The translations under genes were made by a program, and so were the position numbers. A DNA stretch of 64,000 bases from Liolophura sinensis. Taxonomy: Eukaryota; Mollusca; Polyplacophora; Chitonida; Chitonidae. The stretch covers positions 25,657,385 to 25,721,384 of the forward strand of contig NC_088295.1 of the NCBI RefSeq assembly GCF_032854445.1, read 5' to 3'. A model generated the notes under the pieces. The model was given only the letters and a program-made list of their open reading frames with translations, was not told the origin of the DNA and ran no database searches. This document shows positions 47,801-61,920 of this stretch, piece by piece; position 1 is the stretch's first letter; every line of letters starts with the position of its first letter.

Positions 47801-50800
47801 AATTAGGACAAAATCGGCCTTGGACTGGGAACTTTTAGAACTCCCAACCCCTCCCCCATTCTTACAGCATATGGGATCGAGGTAACAATATGCGATCCAC
47901 AACACTTGTGTCAGTCTGTAAGTCACCTCCGTTGTAGACAAGTTGATTTCAAGCCGTTTAATGAGCATGTACGTACACGTGGAAGAGTTTGTCAGTATCT
48001 TGCCAAGGGTCTGGGGTTTACCGTGGCGCTTCCATTGTCACCGCCTTTGTATAAGTGAAAATTGCTGAGTATGCGGTTAAACAACGGTAAAATAAATTAA
48101 CAAATTCAGATGTGCTTCTGGGATTCCACATTGCCACATAAATGTCTCCAAATCAGAACTGCTTGAACCTGTTTTCCTGGGCTGGTATTTATCAAGCAAC
48201 TTAAAAATCAAGTCATAAACTGCAAGTCCTTCAACAACCAAACTCAGAATAGGAAAGGACTCAAATTTTGGTTAGTTGACTTTGCAGCAGTAAAAACATT
48301 AGTTAACAAATTTAACACACTCTAGAGCGAAACATTTTAATTGTAACTGTGTTTGAATTTTTGACTGAAGTCTTAAGACATTTGAAAAATACGGGTCCGG
48401 GTGTAAAGTTACAATTTCTCTTAATAATTTCTTCAAAGTGGTTTTGACTCGAGAGCGTATGTAAAGATATAAGATCTTCCATTCACTTTGGTCCCAAATT
48501 TGTTTAATGGAGATGTACGTTCCTTCCTTTAACTGTACTGGCAGACCGAAGGAAATGTCACGTAGAGTAAATCGATTATTCTTCAGGATAAAGGGGAGCG
48601 AGGCTTCTAGCGATCGTAACTACTGCTGTTTTCCTCACGATAAAGGTGTACGCTTGCCTAGGTGGTTTAAATCGTTCATTCAAAACTACTGGTTATTATA
48701 AGTACCGTCCAACAATAAAACTGACCGCCATCGTATACTTGAGTATGGCCTTAAGCAAAATCAGTCAAGGAATCAATGCATTGGTTGATCTTGTAAGTGA
48801 ACTAGCGTGTATATCGAAGATGATGTTTACTACTGAGCTTGGGGACATTTTCATTGATTGATTGATTGACTGATAGCTTATTATTCACCATTATACTGTA
48901 TATGTATATATCTTACAGGTGTTTGAAACAATATTGGCGAGAGTAAAGTCCCATATAACTGGATCTATCCTAGATTTGTTCTGAATTTGTATAGCCGTGG
49001 GTTTATGGTGAGTTAAAATAAGCGAAATGCTGTAGAATATTTGAAAAGAAAAAAAAGACAAAACAAAACGTAAATAATTCATTTATGCTAAAGTGGCATA
49101 ACACCGTAACAATATAGCATATTTTTCAACCTATTTTAGATTCTTGAGCGCAACGTTCAACACCAATCAAAACCAGACATGTAAATAAACCTGTTTTGCT
49201 TCAGTTCATATAAAGGGCGTTATATTTGTAATGTTGGTTTAGTTGACAATTTAGGACTTTGTCGAAGATAGTAGTTTATTCTTTCGTTCGTTTTAATAAT
49301 ACTCAGAAGATTCTGTTCCAGAAGACAGGAACAATTAGAGATTATTTAATGAAAGCAGCTTATCCGATGATTTTTTAGCAGTACTCATCATAATCTCAGC
49401 CATGCTAAGCGATTTTAATAATAGAATATCGTTGAGAACTTATTTTTGTGGCGGGACTGAGGAGTCATTCCTGTATTATAAGGATATATAATGTCAGTCT
49501 TCAGCCGTCTTTGGTAAGGGTATAGAATGGATCTCCCCTCGATTCCTTAAAGGAAAAGGTCGCATAAAATGAATAACACATCCAAAGGAAGACTATTGAA
49601 GCCTATGCCTGAAAATACTTTTATGTTTTATTTTATTTTTTCATCACCGAACTGTTTTCATGTGAGGTAGCCTTTATTACCATACTTGCTATACTGACTC
49701 TAACTAAACATTTACATTCAAGTTTGAATAACAAAACAAAGCAATCATGCAGATGTGTTTATGTGTAAGAGAATGGGAACCTAATACTAAATACGTACTC
49801 CAGGGCTAATCAAAAATGTGCATGCGACATAAAACTAATAATATGTCCCGGAAACCCCACTCCGCAGTGTAAAAATTTGACTTCAATTAATTAAATGAAA
49901 ACAAAAATTAAAATAAACGTATTTTAAGTTGTTTTAAATAGTTTTTCCACAACTACATTCTTATGTTTTCCTTCCCTTGAAATATAGCAAACTATTGGAA
50001 AACAAAAAAGCTGCAACTCAATAAATGTTGAAAAAAATTTGCCAGAGGGACTAAAATGACCTCTGCATAAGCAAATGCAATGTCAGTTTAACCTCCTGGG
50101 TGTATATTGCCTCAGGCTGACATCGTAGCTAATCTTGGCAGTTTGAGGGATTTTGTTTGTGCCCATGTGTTTTTTTTTTTTGTACGATGAACTCTGGACA
50201 ATGCTACAAGGAGGTAATTTTTGTAAAGTATGTCAGGCACTGAGTGAAATATTGCTGACTTTATGTCATGTGAAGACTCGTAAGCAACACGTCCCTAAAG
50301 GGTTAAACATTATCAGACAAGAGACATTTTGAGTTCTGCGAGATGATGCGACCAAAGTACGTCTCGTGAACCTTAACGTGCAAACAAGATTAAAAGCAGT
50401 TATTTCGACTAACATCCAACCACAAACACTGCTTGCATAGAGTACGCCACCGAAACTTGATTTACTGTGAATATTTTCAGTTTTATCACAAATAAGAACC
50501 CCCACAATCTCAATCTCAACATATTAACTCTAATGCCCCACAGAAAGAGTCTTACAACGTTCATCTGGATATACATTCATGATTACAAAACCATAACGTA
50601 GTCTCATCTGCTGCAGGTTTCAGCTTCAAAAGGCAGATTAGCTCTCTATAAACATTCCTGTCCTTTAACTGAAGGCCAACTTAGCGGTTGGTCATATGGA
50701 ATTTGCATCTATTAACGCGGAAGTCAAAATGTTGAAGGATACCTACACAATTTGGTGAGGAACGTATGCAGATATGGAAATGATACGTATCACTTTGCAT

Positions 50801-53206
50801 GGTTATTTTTTCTTATCCAAATAGCTTTCTTCCGTAGGACTAATTTGAGAACTGAGTTTCTTTTTTTTTTGGTTTTGGGGCGAATTGTGCAGACTGAAGG
50901 ATAGATTCAGAGCTTGTTCTTTTTTTACTCTATTATGAGACTGAACTGCTCTAAGTAATTTCCAATCTACGTCATACTCAATGTTTAGGGAGCCTTTCCC
51001 TGTTAAAGTGCAGCTCATGTAGAAAAATAGGGCAATCAACTCACTGATATACATTCACAGTCTGGTCACAACGAATAAAGACACTATCTTGGGCATAAAT
51101 CAACTTACAATCTAGTATAAAAGATTAAGTTAACCATTTACCACAAAAATAGAAATATTTTTTCTCAAATTTTGCTTGTTTGCACCAAGGTCCCATTAAC
51201 AATGAGATCGGGGCAATCTAAAGATTCCCAGTTCAAGGCTGGGATTCAACTCACGCCAGCGTGCCAGTGGTTGGGAATGTTACACCTTAACTCCCCAGCA
51301 CGTCTTGCTCGCACTCCCCGACCGCCTTTTCTGAACATACCATATTACGAACAATGTACAAGTGTAGGACTTGTTGAAGATAAGTGAATGCAATGAATGA
51401 ATGACGGGTATAAATTTGATTCACCGGTACAGAAATTAACGTCATAAAAGTATGTGTTTTTGTATTTTTATATCGTCTTCATATAAATACGCGAAACACT
51501 ATATTGCTTTAACCAGGCTGAAACTAAGCTGAAATTATAGGAAAACATGGGGGAGCCACACAAGCTGAAATCTTTCCGAAATGTCTGGAAAATAACAGCC
51601 CATTGTTTGGCTTAACAAATCAATGCAGAGACCAATGAGTTGACTTTGGCGTTCGACGTCCTCACAGCTAACTGTGCTGATCATGTACAAGGTTTCAATT
51701 AATTCGCCTCAGAATAGTGAGGCGTTCCGCACGAGAAATACAGGCACGATTCTTAATCAAAACAAGCCAGGAAAACATGATGGTGGCCACAGCCACCAGA
51801 CCAATTAACCGAGCGTCTATCTTGATATCCGGAAGAATTCTTGGAAATAAACCCACTGAAATCTGGGGATCTGCTTTTAACTTCATTTTGTGATGTCTAG
51901 TGAAAATGGAAGTCCACACTAGTTGGTGGTGATCCGTATAATCCCCCAATGAATGAAAACTTGCACATAGCCTGTGCATGTTAGATACCATAATCCTGCG
52001 ATAGGTTTAGGCCCATTTGAAATAAAGGACAGCTTGCCAAACCCGCAAAATCAGTATATTAGATTTGTGCATCTAGTATTCAAAACAGAATGGTTATGAT
52101 TTTGTTCGTGTTATATGTTTCGGTAACATTGGTAATACGTTTTAACAAAAGTAAAACTGGAAAGATATCTCTAATACAAGATCGACAGACAAATGGCGTG
52201 GTTTATACACTCGAGTGTGTCTTCTTATTGCTTCACCATCTGCCGAGTGGTTTGGTGTAAGCTATGAATTAGTCGCATGATAACATAGAAAAAGACAGAA
52301 ATTCGGTGGCAGTCAGTTATCGGACAAACCCTTGACTGGTAATCAGCGCTATGTTTACACAAGGCGACGAGCTTGCCAAACCTGGACAGCGGTATCTGAG
52401 AGTCCACAGCTCGGTGTCAGCCTCTTATCCCTTGATGAGCATCGACCCATCCCAGATAGCAATCTGCTAGAAGGAGAACCGCTGTACAACAGGGCTAATG
52501 AACGTGTGCGGCTATGAAGTCAAGTCAACAGAAACCATTCAGATTGCAAGGATAACTTCCAAAAGGTAAAACCCAAGAATGGAACATTAAATTGACATCA
52601 ATATGCTTGCTATTGATGACCTATAATGTGCGTCACGTCTTCGTTCCATAAGAGATGATCCTCTAGTTGGAATTTGTTTGTACTGCCAGTAAGATGGTAA
52701 TAAGATCGAAATATTGAAAGCAACAGCCGCACGGAATTTAGACGTTCAATTAACTGCACATTAGACAAAATACAAACAAGCTGTGTATATTCCAGTGCAT
52801 GTACTACCAAATCTTGTGAAAAACAAGGTTTGAGTTAATGCTGCGAATGTGTATTCCAGACCGTAAATCTTCTCAGGAAGGCCACAAGCACATTTTATTT
52901 GACATCAATACAACAAAAGCATCTTATTTCAACCATGACAATGCAAACTACTTTGTTCTGTTACAGAGCGCAATGTAATTTATTGAGCAAGGTATCCAAA
53001 CCACGAGGAAAACAGGGTCCGCGTTCAATACTGGCATTGGGCCCTGGGATTTGTAGATTCACCAGGGTCTCGTTGCAGAAGCCTTATTGACAATATACAG
53101 TCAAGGACGCTCACGCGGCCGTTTGCGTTGCCCGGCGTTCATTGAAGGCCAATTGTTTTCCACCACTATGAAATGCAAGTCTATGTAAAAGATTTACAGA
53201 TTTACA
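44857..53206. other. Long intergenic stretch, no gene seen
   Basis: AT-rich DNA with frequent stops in all frames. Recognisable items are only a decayed SINE fragment (48000-48105), a short (TTGA)n run near 48853-48875 and several A or T homopolymers (46480, 50170, 50860). The longest ORF is 98 codons (51695-51991, minus), with no family signature and no flanking splice consensus. Confidence 0.5.
48000..48105 (+). mobile_element. Decayed SINE 3' fragment, AAAT-tail family
   Basis: CACCGCCTTTGTATAAGTG, TTGCTGAGTATGCGGTTAAAC and a short AAATAAATTAAC end resemble the family core with many changes. Confidence 0.5.
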
Positions 53207-53460
53207 GCACGCCAGCACGGCGCAATGTCCGAAAAGCCTCCCACCAATGCGGTCGCTGTGAGTTCAAGTCCAGCTCATAATGGCTTCCTCTCCAGCCGTA
53301 CGTGGGAAGGTTTACCAGCAACCTGCAGATGGCCGTGGGTTTCCCCTGGGCTCTGCCTTGTTTCCTCCCACCATAATGCTGGCCGCCGTTGTATAAGTGA
53401 AATATTCTTGAGTACGGCATAAAACACACATCAAATAAATAAATAAATAAATAAATAAAA
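53207..53460 (+). mobile_element. tRNA-derived SINE, AAAT-tail family, near full length
   Basis: Well-preserved copy: AATGCGGTCGCTGTGAGTTC, AAGTCCAGCTCATAATGGC, CCAGCCGTACGTGGGAAGG, GGTTTCCCCTGGGCTCTGCC, TAATGCTGGCCGCCGTTG and TTGAGTACGGCATAAAACAC, then six AAAT units. Only the first part of the head is missing. The 65-93-codon ORFs on both strands lie inside it. Confidence 0.92.
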
Positions 53461-55765
53461 TACAGCACACGGGGTCATACGAGAGCGACAGTGTGATATT
53501 TGGCAAAAACTGATAACATGTGTGAATTGCCAAAGGTCAGTGGTTTAGTCAGAGCTTTCTTCAGGCTTTCTTCACCCACAAAACTAGCCATAACGGTGTA
53601 AGTGAAGCATTATATTTTGTATGGCGTTAGCGGTGTATTAATCAATGTATTTTGCTATACCGACCTCGAATGTGGCCAAGTGGGCTTACTTGAATTTCTT
53701 AATTATACGTATGTTTCTACAAGTGCATTTTAATTAAGTAACACCAAATATCAGCTTCGTCCTTGGTATGTCAAGTCAAGGATGTCTGGCTCTTAGTTTT
53801 GCAACGATTTTATAACCATATTTTATTTCATTTTGATCTCGAGCGAAGTCCAAGTAGACTATGATGAATGGTCATTTGTCTCGCAGATCTGATTTTGTGA
53901 TTTCTGATTTAGAGTAAATAGTATATTTATTATTTAGAATTCTTTGATGTATGATACCGGTTTCCGCTGTTAACGGTGTCTTGTCCTTTACCCATATGGA
54001 CAAATGTCAGTGAATATCAGACTGGTATATAGCTGTTAATCGTCTTGGATAATATTACAGATATTGAAAACTGTTTGGCAAAAATCCTTTGTTGCTAATC
54101 TAATCAAATTGTGGCCTGTCAGTAAGTATCAGACTCGTACTTTTTATAGTGTACATTTATTCTATAGTTTGAAAAAGTCATAATGTAATGCGCTTTATAA
54201 ATTTTACTAACATTATTACCAGTTTTGCACGGTAATGAATGCACAAACGAGTCTGATATTTTGTCAAAGTAATTATTTGGGTTATTTTAGAGTAAAAGCA
54301 AAAATGTGATTGGACTTGCGCTGATAATTTTTTTGTTAAATTTGTCCAGTATATCCTCACTAACTAACCAGTCAGCTAAGCGGCAAGGTAAATTTGTACC
54401 GGAATATCATTTCAAGAGAACGTGAGCTTTTGGGGATTCCACAGTATCATTCAAACTTGTCGACGCGTCTTGTGAGGCTTTAATAAAGGTACAATCTGAC
54501 TCCATTGACCAACCAGCTATTGCCAAGTAATGAAAGTTTACCACATCTCCAAGCGTTAGCCGTTCAGACCAAAGTGGGACGCCTACGTAACAAAAGTTCA
54601 ACTACGCATGTGATATGAATTGAACACATATGTTTCACTCATGCCGATGATGAGAACACCTCTCAGTTCTTCACTGTGATAAATGTATACTATAGTACCT
54701 AAATGCATCACAATTTGTCAACGTCACTGGGGTGTGCGACCAACTAGACCAAATATCGTCCATGTTTCTACCGGCTAATGCGACCTGTCTGTCTAACTAT
54801 GCCAAATGCTGCGCCAAACATCTTTGATTGATCTGAACGGGTTGTAAGATTGAGTGATATTTTATTAGCAAACTTCGGACACAAACATGACTATTTGTGG
54901 GCCGGTGTTAATTAATGGAGATCCATTAAAGTTTGTCAAACAAAAAGGTCAAATACGCCAGGTTTAAAGCAACGAAATGGTCATAGAAAATTCAGACACG
55001 CAGCCGACAGCGTTAAGGATTGCCCTTGTGATAGGTTTTTGAGAATTCCCTGATGAGAGAGGATGACCGATGGCCAGTGTTATTTGCTAAAGTACCGTAC
55101 CGGTAACGTACAGATAAAATGAAATTCATTTATAAAGGTTATACTATACTAAAACCTTTGCAGTCAGTAACTGGGTTTACAGTTAAGTCAAAGCATGTTG
55201 AACTCAATATCCATCATGCCACTGTTTTTTTTAGTAACTATGACGTCACCCGAGGCAATGGGTTCTTGCCTGACTTTAACATTATAAATGAGGAATATGG
55301 TTCAAACTTCATTTTCCTTGCAAGCACATGAACTTTCATCATGTCCACGTGTAGAGCTTGTGTTGTTACGTGTCACTAACGAAAAGCAATTTTTGTGGCG
55401 AGTGTGACTGATTTTACACAGTGCTGAATATAGGTGACTTGCAAAAAGAAATAGACTATAACATAACGTTTTATCAAAACATAAATCTGAAGCCCTTATT
55501 CAAAGCATAGCACATAAGAAAGTCCTTTAATAATAATATTCCTTGTTAATTATTGAAATAATTATTTCTTACCTAATTTAAAGCCATTAACACCACCAGA
55601 GCGAATAGAATTTTCCATTTAGGTAATATTATTCATTTTTAATTCATTCTCAGTTGATACTGGTGTAAGAGGTTAGTGAGCCCAACACTCACACCTGGCC
55701 TACGTGTATGTGGCCATCACAGACAATGACGAGATTAGCCAGGAATGATAATTCAGCATTAAGCA
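53461..55765. other. Intergenic, nothing recognised
   Basis: AT-rich sequence with no SINE, satellite or exon that I can support. The longest ORF is 64 codons. Confidence 0.5.
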
Positions 55766-55805
55766 ATGTCAGACATAAACCAGACGTACACCGAACTTCT
55801 GATGG
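55766..55805 (+). CDS. Candidate first coding exon of an unidentified small gene
   Basis: An ATG with G at -3, preceded by an in-frame TAA at 55760-55762, begins MSDINQTYTELLM and runs to a strong donor (ATGG|GTAAGT) in phase 1. The next candidate exon starts at 56530 with a matching phase. No signal peptide is obvious. Evidence is splice context and phase only; the protein is not recognised. Confidence 0.3.
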
Positions 55806-56529
55806 GTAAGTTTTTTCTCTTTTGGGACAGACGTATTATGTTCTTATTTCATCTGTTCTTATTTCCACTACTTTATGGAGACATTTGTTTCTGACGTGAG
55901 GCGTTCACCGTGTAATGCAGAGCGCGCCTAGGCTCTCACAGAAGAAGCTGAAATCATCACATCGGTTTGGGGGTTTTATGTTATTTCTTGTCTTTTTGTG
56001 TCTTGATACATGGTGTGCCAAATTCAGTAGTTGTGTAAGATGTACCTATGATTTCTGAGTGGTAACAGCGGCAATGAATCATCCCTTAAATCGGAATTTC
56101 CGGAATTCCACTATGACCTTGAAGTCTTGCATCGCTCTCATACCTTGACAATTTGCTTTGTCCTTATGAACGACAGTCTAGCTTTGAAAATGTTTGTACG
56201 GTACAAAAGTAAATTGAAAATTGAATTAGATGGTTAGGTTTAATAACTTTTTTCAACCTTCATGTAGATGTGCATCCAGAAGAATCGAGGAATTTTGTTG
56301 GCTTGTTTCCGTGAAGTTGTTTGATAAATTAAATCAAATTAAAAAAAATATCTTCAGCTTATGAAAGCTTACGAATATTATAACTTAAAGGATAAAAGAA
56401 ACACTTGGTTTTTATTTCCTAATATACACTTACATAGGTTAAGATGTGTTTCAACAATTAAACGTACAGTACAAAAGTAAAAAAAAGTGTGAAGTAAAAA
56501 AAGTGTGCTGAATCTACATTTTTCTTCAG

Positions 56530-56609
56530 GGTTTTCGGTGAATTACGTAGTCTGCAATGGTGACATCAGCGCTGATAACTGTCAAAACAGCTCTGTGGTG
56601 CAGTTCCCA
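56530..56609 (+). CDS. Candidate second coding exon of the same unidentified gene
   Basis: 80 nt between a good acceptor (ACATTTTTCTTCAG) and a consensus donor (GTAAGT). Only the frame fitting a phase 1 upstream intron is open through it, reading FSVNYVVCNGD and ISADNCQNSSVVQFP, with two Cys and one N-glycosylation site. The exon ends in phase 0. A convincing third exon was not found: the phase 0 possibilities are a short exon after 56927, which stops soon, or a terminal exon from 57100 (VVMQVTTHHQG) to a stop before 57232. Without splicing the frame ends at TAG 56674-56676. Confidence 0.33.
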
Positions 56610-59338
56610 GTAAGTTCATCGATGACGTTATTTCCGAAAATTTCTTTGACCCAAAATACACATAAAATAGAGAATTAGTTATGTTATTAAGTGATATAAA
56701 ATATGTCTCAAAAGTGAATCTTTTCATTTTCATTGTTTGGCATCACTTTCTTCATTTCCCGTAAAACCATAATCTGGTCACTGGAACCAGGGAGATTCCT
56801 TACTTTTTTAAATTATTGATGTTTCATATCCTTGACCCAACTTGCTACATGAAGATGCTTCTGTTCTGTTAGGTGTAAAGAACTGACCTGTTCTGAAATA
56901 ACTAACCTTACTCATATCATTAACTAGAGTTTCTACACAAATGTTCACATGTTATGTCAATATTCATTTATTGGTCCGTGCTCATAACTCTTCCTTGAAC
57001 TGCCACATGAATGTTTCTCTCGGAAAAAGGAATACTGTGAACTGTGTATTTGAAGTATCCGTTTTTGCAAAGAACGGCTACCAATTGGTCACGCCCCAGG
57101 TTGTGATGCAAGTGACTACTCACCACCAAGGCACCCAGGTTAAGTGTTTTGTACCGGATACTGAGAAACAGTCCCCTGGAACTGGCTCAGGGATAATAGT
57201 TGACCTCTCACCACTGTACATGTTGCACTAAGAACAATTTTAGTTTGCCATTCTCTTGCACGCTCTGAAACTACTTTTAACCCTTCATGGCTGGACTTTG
57301 TACAAATCAGTATAATCAGACATATTGTTTCGGCAGAAGCGAGAGTCGACTAAGGAGTTTGTGGCCTGTAAGTGCTCGCGCCCATATTAGCGTAGTCTAA
57401 GAGAACTGTGATAAGATGATCTGTCAGTTCTAGTGTGCCGATCACCATTTTGCGAGCCCGCAGATTTGCGTCCAATCAAAGGAAACCCCATATCCCGGCA
57501 ACTAATCAGAATTCGGATTTTAATAGAAAGATATTTATTGAGCGTCATTTACAACTTTACCTAAAACAGACAATGTGATAGTTTACGGGACTGAAGCCAC
57601 TCAACATGCGATTTTATAGCACAATGCGGTAAAATTGACACGCTGCAATATTAATGAAAATGCTTCACGCATCACCCAATCACCACCCTCCCTAGCTGCT
57701 ACAATCACTCTAGAGCTTATCTTAGACAAATAATTGTTTGATGTATGCCAGTATTTATTTCGGGCTCTGGCTAATTTAAAACAAAGACGCTGACTTATTT
57801 GTAGAGATTCACGCTATCCAACAGTGAATTTGAGTGAGTTATTAGTGATGTTTTAGGATGTTTCAATTTAGCATGTGTCCGGCTTGTCGAATCAATCAGG
57901 TCAGATAAACACTGTTGTATGGATTCTCTTCATCCGGTGAAATTAAATCACGTTCTCGCAGTTTATCGCCTGACATGCGTTTTTCAGCATCGGTTTCTAA
58001 TTTATCAATCTTAGATTCAGGAAAGCCAGGCTTCAAAAAAAATTAAAGCGCTTTAAATTAAATATTGACTAAATGGAGTTTCACATGGGAGAGCGTATGC
58101 ATTTTTGTAGGTCTGCAAAAAATGGGCAGCATTAATTGAGCAATTAACGAATGTATTTTCCTGGTGTGTTGACACAAGATCGCTATGAGCCAACTTTTAG
58201 AGGAAAACTTAAGTGGCCAATGGGGTACTTTCAATGGCGGAAATTTGCCTGTGGACGCTGATGCTAAGAATGATTAATTTAACAGGTCTTTTAACACACT
58301 ATCAAGACAAAATCTCGGCCCAAGAACAGAGTCACGGAGATTTTAGCCTTTTCTTAAGGAGAACTAAAATAAAATTTGCCACATCTTTCTCACATACATT
58401 ACACTCATAATCTTAGTGACCTATCTCGTCATTCTTTACTGGATTACCCACTTATAAATATAGATTCATTCTCCGTTAAAACAGCTTCGTGACCAAATTA
58501 TCAAGGAGCCAATTAATTGACAGAAATGCCTGGGAGACAGGGAAAATCCATACACAAAATATCATTGGGCGGTTTACGTCATGTGATCCAACTGAAAGCT
58601 GACTGACTTATCAAGGGTATTAATAAAGAAATGTTAACTTGAAAAATTGATCAGAAACATAGGGTTTTTCAGATGTCTGGATAAGCTTGTATGTTCACCG
58701 ACTGGCAGTGGAAAGTCACTGTGCTTTTGTGTTGGCGATTGACTCGAAGTCAAGAGAACAAAAACAACAGTCGATCAACCAATTTGGCCAAAGACTATTA
58801 TACTATTGTTATTATATTCCTACCAGTCAGCAAGAGGATAAACTTTCTACCAGTGTGTTTCCAGCGGTAAGTGTGATGAGTAATTTAGTCAGGGACATAT
58901 TTGCCCCAGTCTGGGTAAACAGCTGATGTGTAGCTGTGTTTCATTGGTTGATGCAACTTTTAAAGGTCCATGTCACAGGAAATTCCCGATGTTTGACCTA
59001 TAACGGAGAAAGGGTCTATATTTATCGCGTGATCGAGTAAAGAATTATAAGATAGGCCAGTGATATCATGAGTGTACACATGCATGTACGTCTATTCAAA
59101 AAAGAGTTCACCCGTACATAAGTTTCCTTTTTATATTTTAACTCAACTTACGCGCACTTCATGTCTACTACACTGTGGCAGTTGTCATAATTTAGAGTCA
59201 TTCTTGAGATTTTTGCAGTTTACTTTCCATCTTTTTTCACTCACACCTACGTGCATCGGCATCATGTGTGCTACAAATTAGTCAGATTAGTGGCTTAATG
59301 ACTGCTGATGAAAAACATACCATAAAAGTTTGCTCTTA
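56610..59338. other. Intergenic or intronic, no certain gene
   Basis: Includes a 96-codon ORF at 56941-57231 (HNSSLNCHMNVSL region, three Cys, two N-glycosylation sites) that could belong to the candidate gene above, but its acceptor phase does not fit cleanly. The rest is AT-rich with short ORFs only. Confidence 0.4.
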
Positions 59339-59687
59339 AACTATACCTCAGTAAATTGTTGCTTCAGGCTATACCTCAGTAAATTGTTGTTTTAGGCTAT
59401 ACCTCAGTAAATTGTTACTTCAGGCTATACCTCAGTAAATTGTTGTTTTAGGCTATACCTCAGTAAGTTGTTGTTTTAGGCTATACCTCAGTAAGTTGTT
59501 GTTTTAGGCTATACCTTAGTAAATTGTTATTTTAGGCTATACCTCAGTAAATTGTTGTTTTAGGCTATACCTTAGTAAATTGTTGCTTCAGGCTATATCT
59601 CAATAAATTGTTGCTTCAGGCTATACCTCAATAAATTGTTGCTTTAGGCTATACCTCAGTAAATTGTTGATTTAGACTATACCTCAG
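59339..59687. repeat. 28-bp minisatellite, about 12 copies
   Basis: Unit GGCTATACCTCAGTAAATTG followed by TTGTTTTA, with alternating GTTTTA and GCTTCA ends; copy starts are spaced 28 bp (for example 59367, 59395). Variants are mostly single substitutions. It ends at ACTATACCTCAGCGCC. Confidence 0.95.
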
Positions 59688-61559
59688 CGCCTTACATCGT
59701 GTAAGGCATAGGGCATGTTATAAACACATACATGTACAGTGCATGTCATATGCATATTTTTGGGGTACTAAACCTTTACTAGATGGGCTTTTTGAATTAT
59801 AGCGTACATTTCACAATTATTGTGTAAAAGAAAAGTAAATATCACTATATATCATCTATGAATTTTGTCCCAGTTCAAGGACCTTTTGCATCTCGTGCAA
59901 AAGATGAGAAAAAATCAACTGCAGCTTTGAACTTCATTCCTATCTCGTTTTACGACTTAAAAGATCGATATTTTAAAAAAGTGTTTATGACTCAGATATT
60001 TAAACAGGTTTTATGTTGGCCAATAGGTGTGTGAGTTTGGAGATAATCCTTTGCATTGGGACATCCCCCTCCAGGCATTTCCAGCTGGTGTTAATGGATG
60101 CCCTTCCGGGTTGGTAAAAGCTTGCACGATGGAGGCTACACTCAACCCGTCTGTGAGAAAGCCCAATTAAACTAATCAGCTTACGCAGCCATCTCAATGA
60201 AGCAGATTACCATTTTCTCCCTAGTCAGAAAGTCGCTTGGACTGGATGACCGACATCCACGAGTCCTTTTGCCTCAATATCCGCAAACCTACCGCAGTTG
60301 CTAATTTTAAACACTAGTTATTCACAATTTGTAGATAATTTTGGAAATGCCGAAAATAGTTCGGCTTAACCGTGGATTAGCGGTTATTTTTTTTATTAAG
60401 GCAAAAAAACATACGGGCTTCGTAGACTTGATCCAGCTGTTACAACCGGAGTCGTCTTAATGAAAAGTACACGTCGACTACACCCTTGCTTCAGGGACTA
60501 CTTGTTCCAAACGTTCCCTAGCCCATGGGGAGACTGCTATCAACATTGATAGACAGTTCCAGATGATGGTGTTATTTGAAGCGTGACAGCCGGAAAATTT
60601 GTCAGGGTTAAGTATATAGAATGTCTTAGTTTCTTTATCCGATTGGTCATTAACGCAATACTCACTTTATTTAAATCGTACCAATTTGATTAAGATTGGT
60701 GGTTGGAACCAAGATGTCGTCACTAAAAGGAAATCAACTGGCTCCGACGAGGTTCCTGACGAGGTTTTCTCTCATTAGCGCTGTCGGAAACCATTGCGCG
60801 CCTCAGACATGTTGACTTGGGTTTAGACGTCAGCAGGGCTATTTGAACTGTCGCTAAAATGGAAAACGGAAGACGGAGACCTTACATGTTAACATTTGGT
60901 AATTGAACAGACATTTTTACTGGAGACGGCTTGGTCTTTGTTCGCTAGTACCCATCAAATCCATAAGAAGAAGTGGAATAATTCGACGAGAACGATCTGT
61001 AATATCCTGAATGGTTATTTTTATTTTTAATGTCGGTATTCAATATTGTTGATTTGAAAAGAAAAAAGAAAAGAGTAAGACACGAGCACTTTTTACCTAA
61101 TTCTGCACCGGATCTCCTTAAATTAAGAATAAAATTTCTAAAAATGTTAAATTCAGTGTCAACGTTAGAATTGATCGGTCCTGCCTTCCTCGAGAAAATC
61201 GCTCTTATAATGTTAAATATTATATTATATTAAACTCATCTAATAGAACAAAATATCAAGTAAAACTGCATCAAGGGTTTTGGATACAAATTGATAATTT
61301 TTCAACAAAAGAATTTAGCACTAATGTCAAATAAAAACTCGAGTAATCGAGTCATTTATCGATTAGTTACGATGGCTGATTAAAGTTTTTTAAATTAAAT
61401 TAAAGTTTCTTGGAATATAAATTGAAATTGGGATACATAGAATTAGCCTCAACAAAATGGATGTAATTTTTAATGTTGACAGCTTATTCTAGCAGGCGTG
61501 AACTGAGGAGATTAGACAATTTTTAATAGTCCTACGAAATGAATGCAAATCACGAACCA
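59688..61559. other. Intergenic, nothing recognised
   Basis: AT-rich with no repeat family or exon that I can support; short ORFs only. Confidence 0.5.
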
Positions 61560-61920
61560 TCACCCACTGGATGGGCATAGGACTCAGGACTCATCACTTA
61601 GAGATGGACATACCAAGTATTGCTAGCCCAATAGATAAACATATCAGATCAACAATCATTAGTCAGTAGGTGATGATACCAGGTAAGGAATTATTAGCCT
61701 ACTGGACGATCAAAGCAGTTCAAAATGTGTTACATGTACTTGATGAATGAACATATCATGACAAGAATACTAATCCATTCAATGAACCTTCCAGGCTAGA
61801 AATCGTTAGTCGCTGGATGAACATACGAGGTCAAGAATCGCTAGCATACGAGATGAACTTAGAGGTCAAGAATCCTTCTTCAACGAATGAAAAATACCAT
61901 GTCAAGAATTATGGACCAAT
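61560..61920. repeat. Highly degenerate tandem repeat, about 35-42-bp period
   Basis: Words such as GATGAACATACGAGGTCAAG, AATCGTTAGTC and TGGATGGGCATAGGACTC recur seven to eight times, with the order ATGAACATA, then GGTCAAGAAT, then TAGTC preserved. The period is uneven, so this is an old array. Confidence 0.6.
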
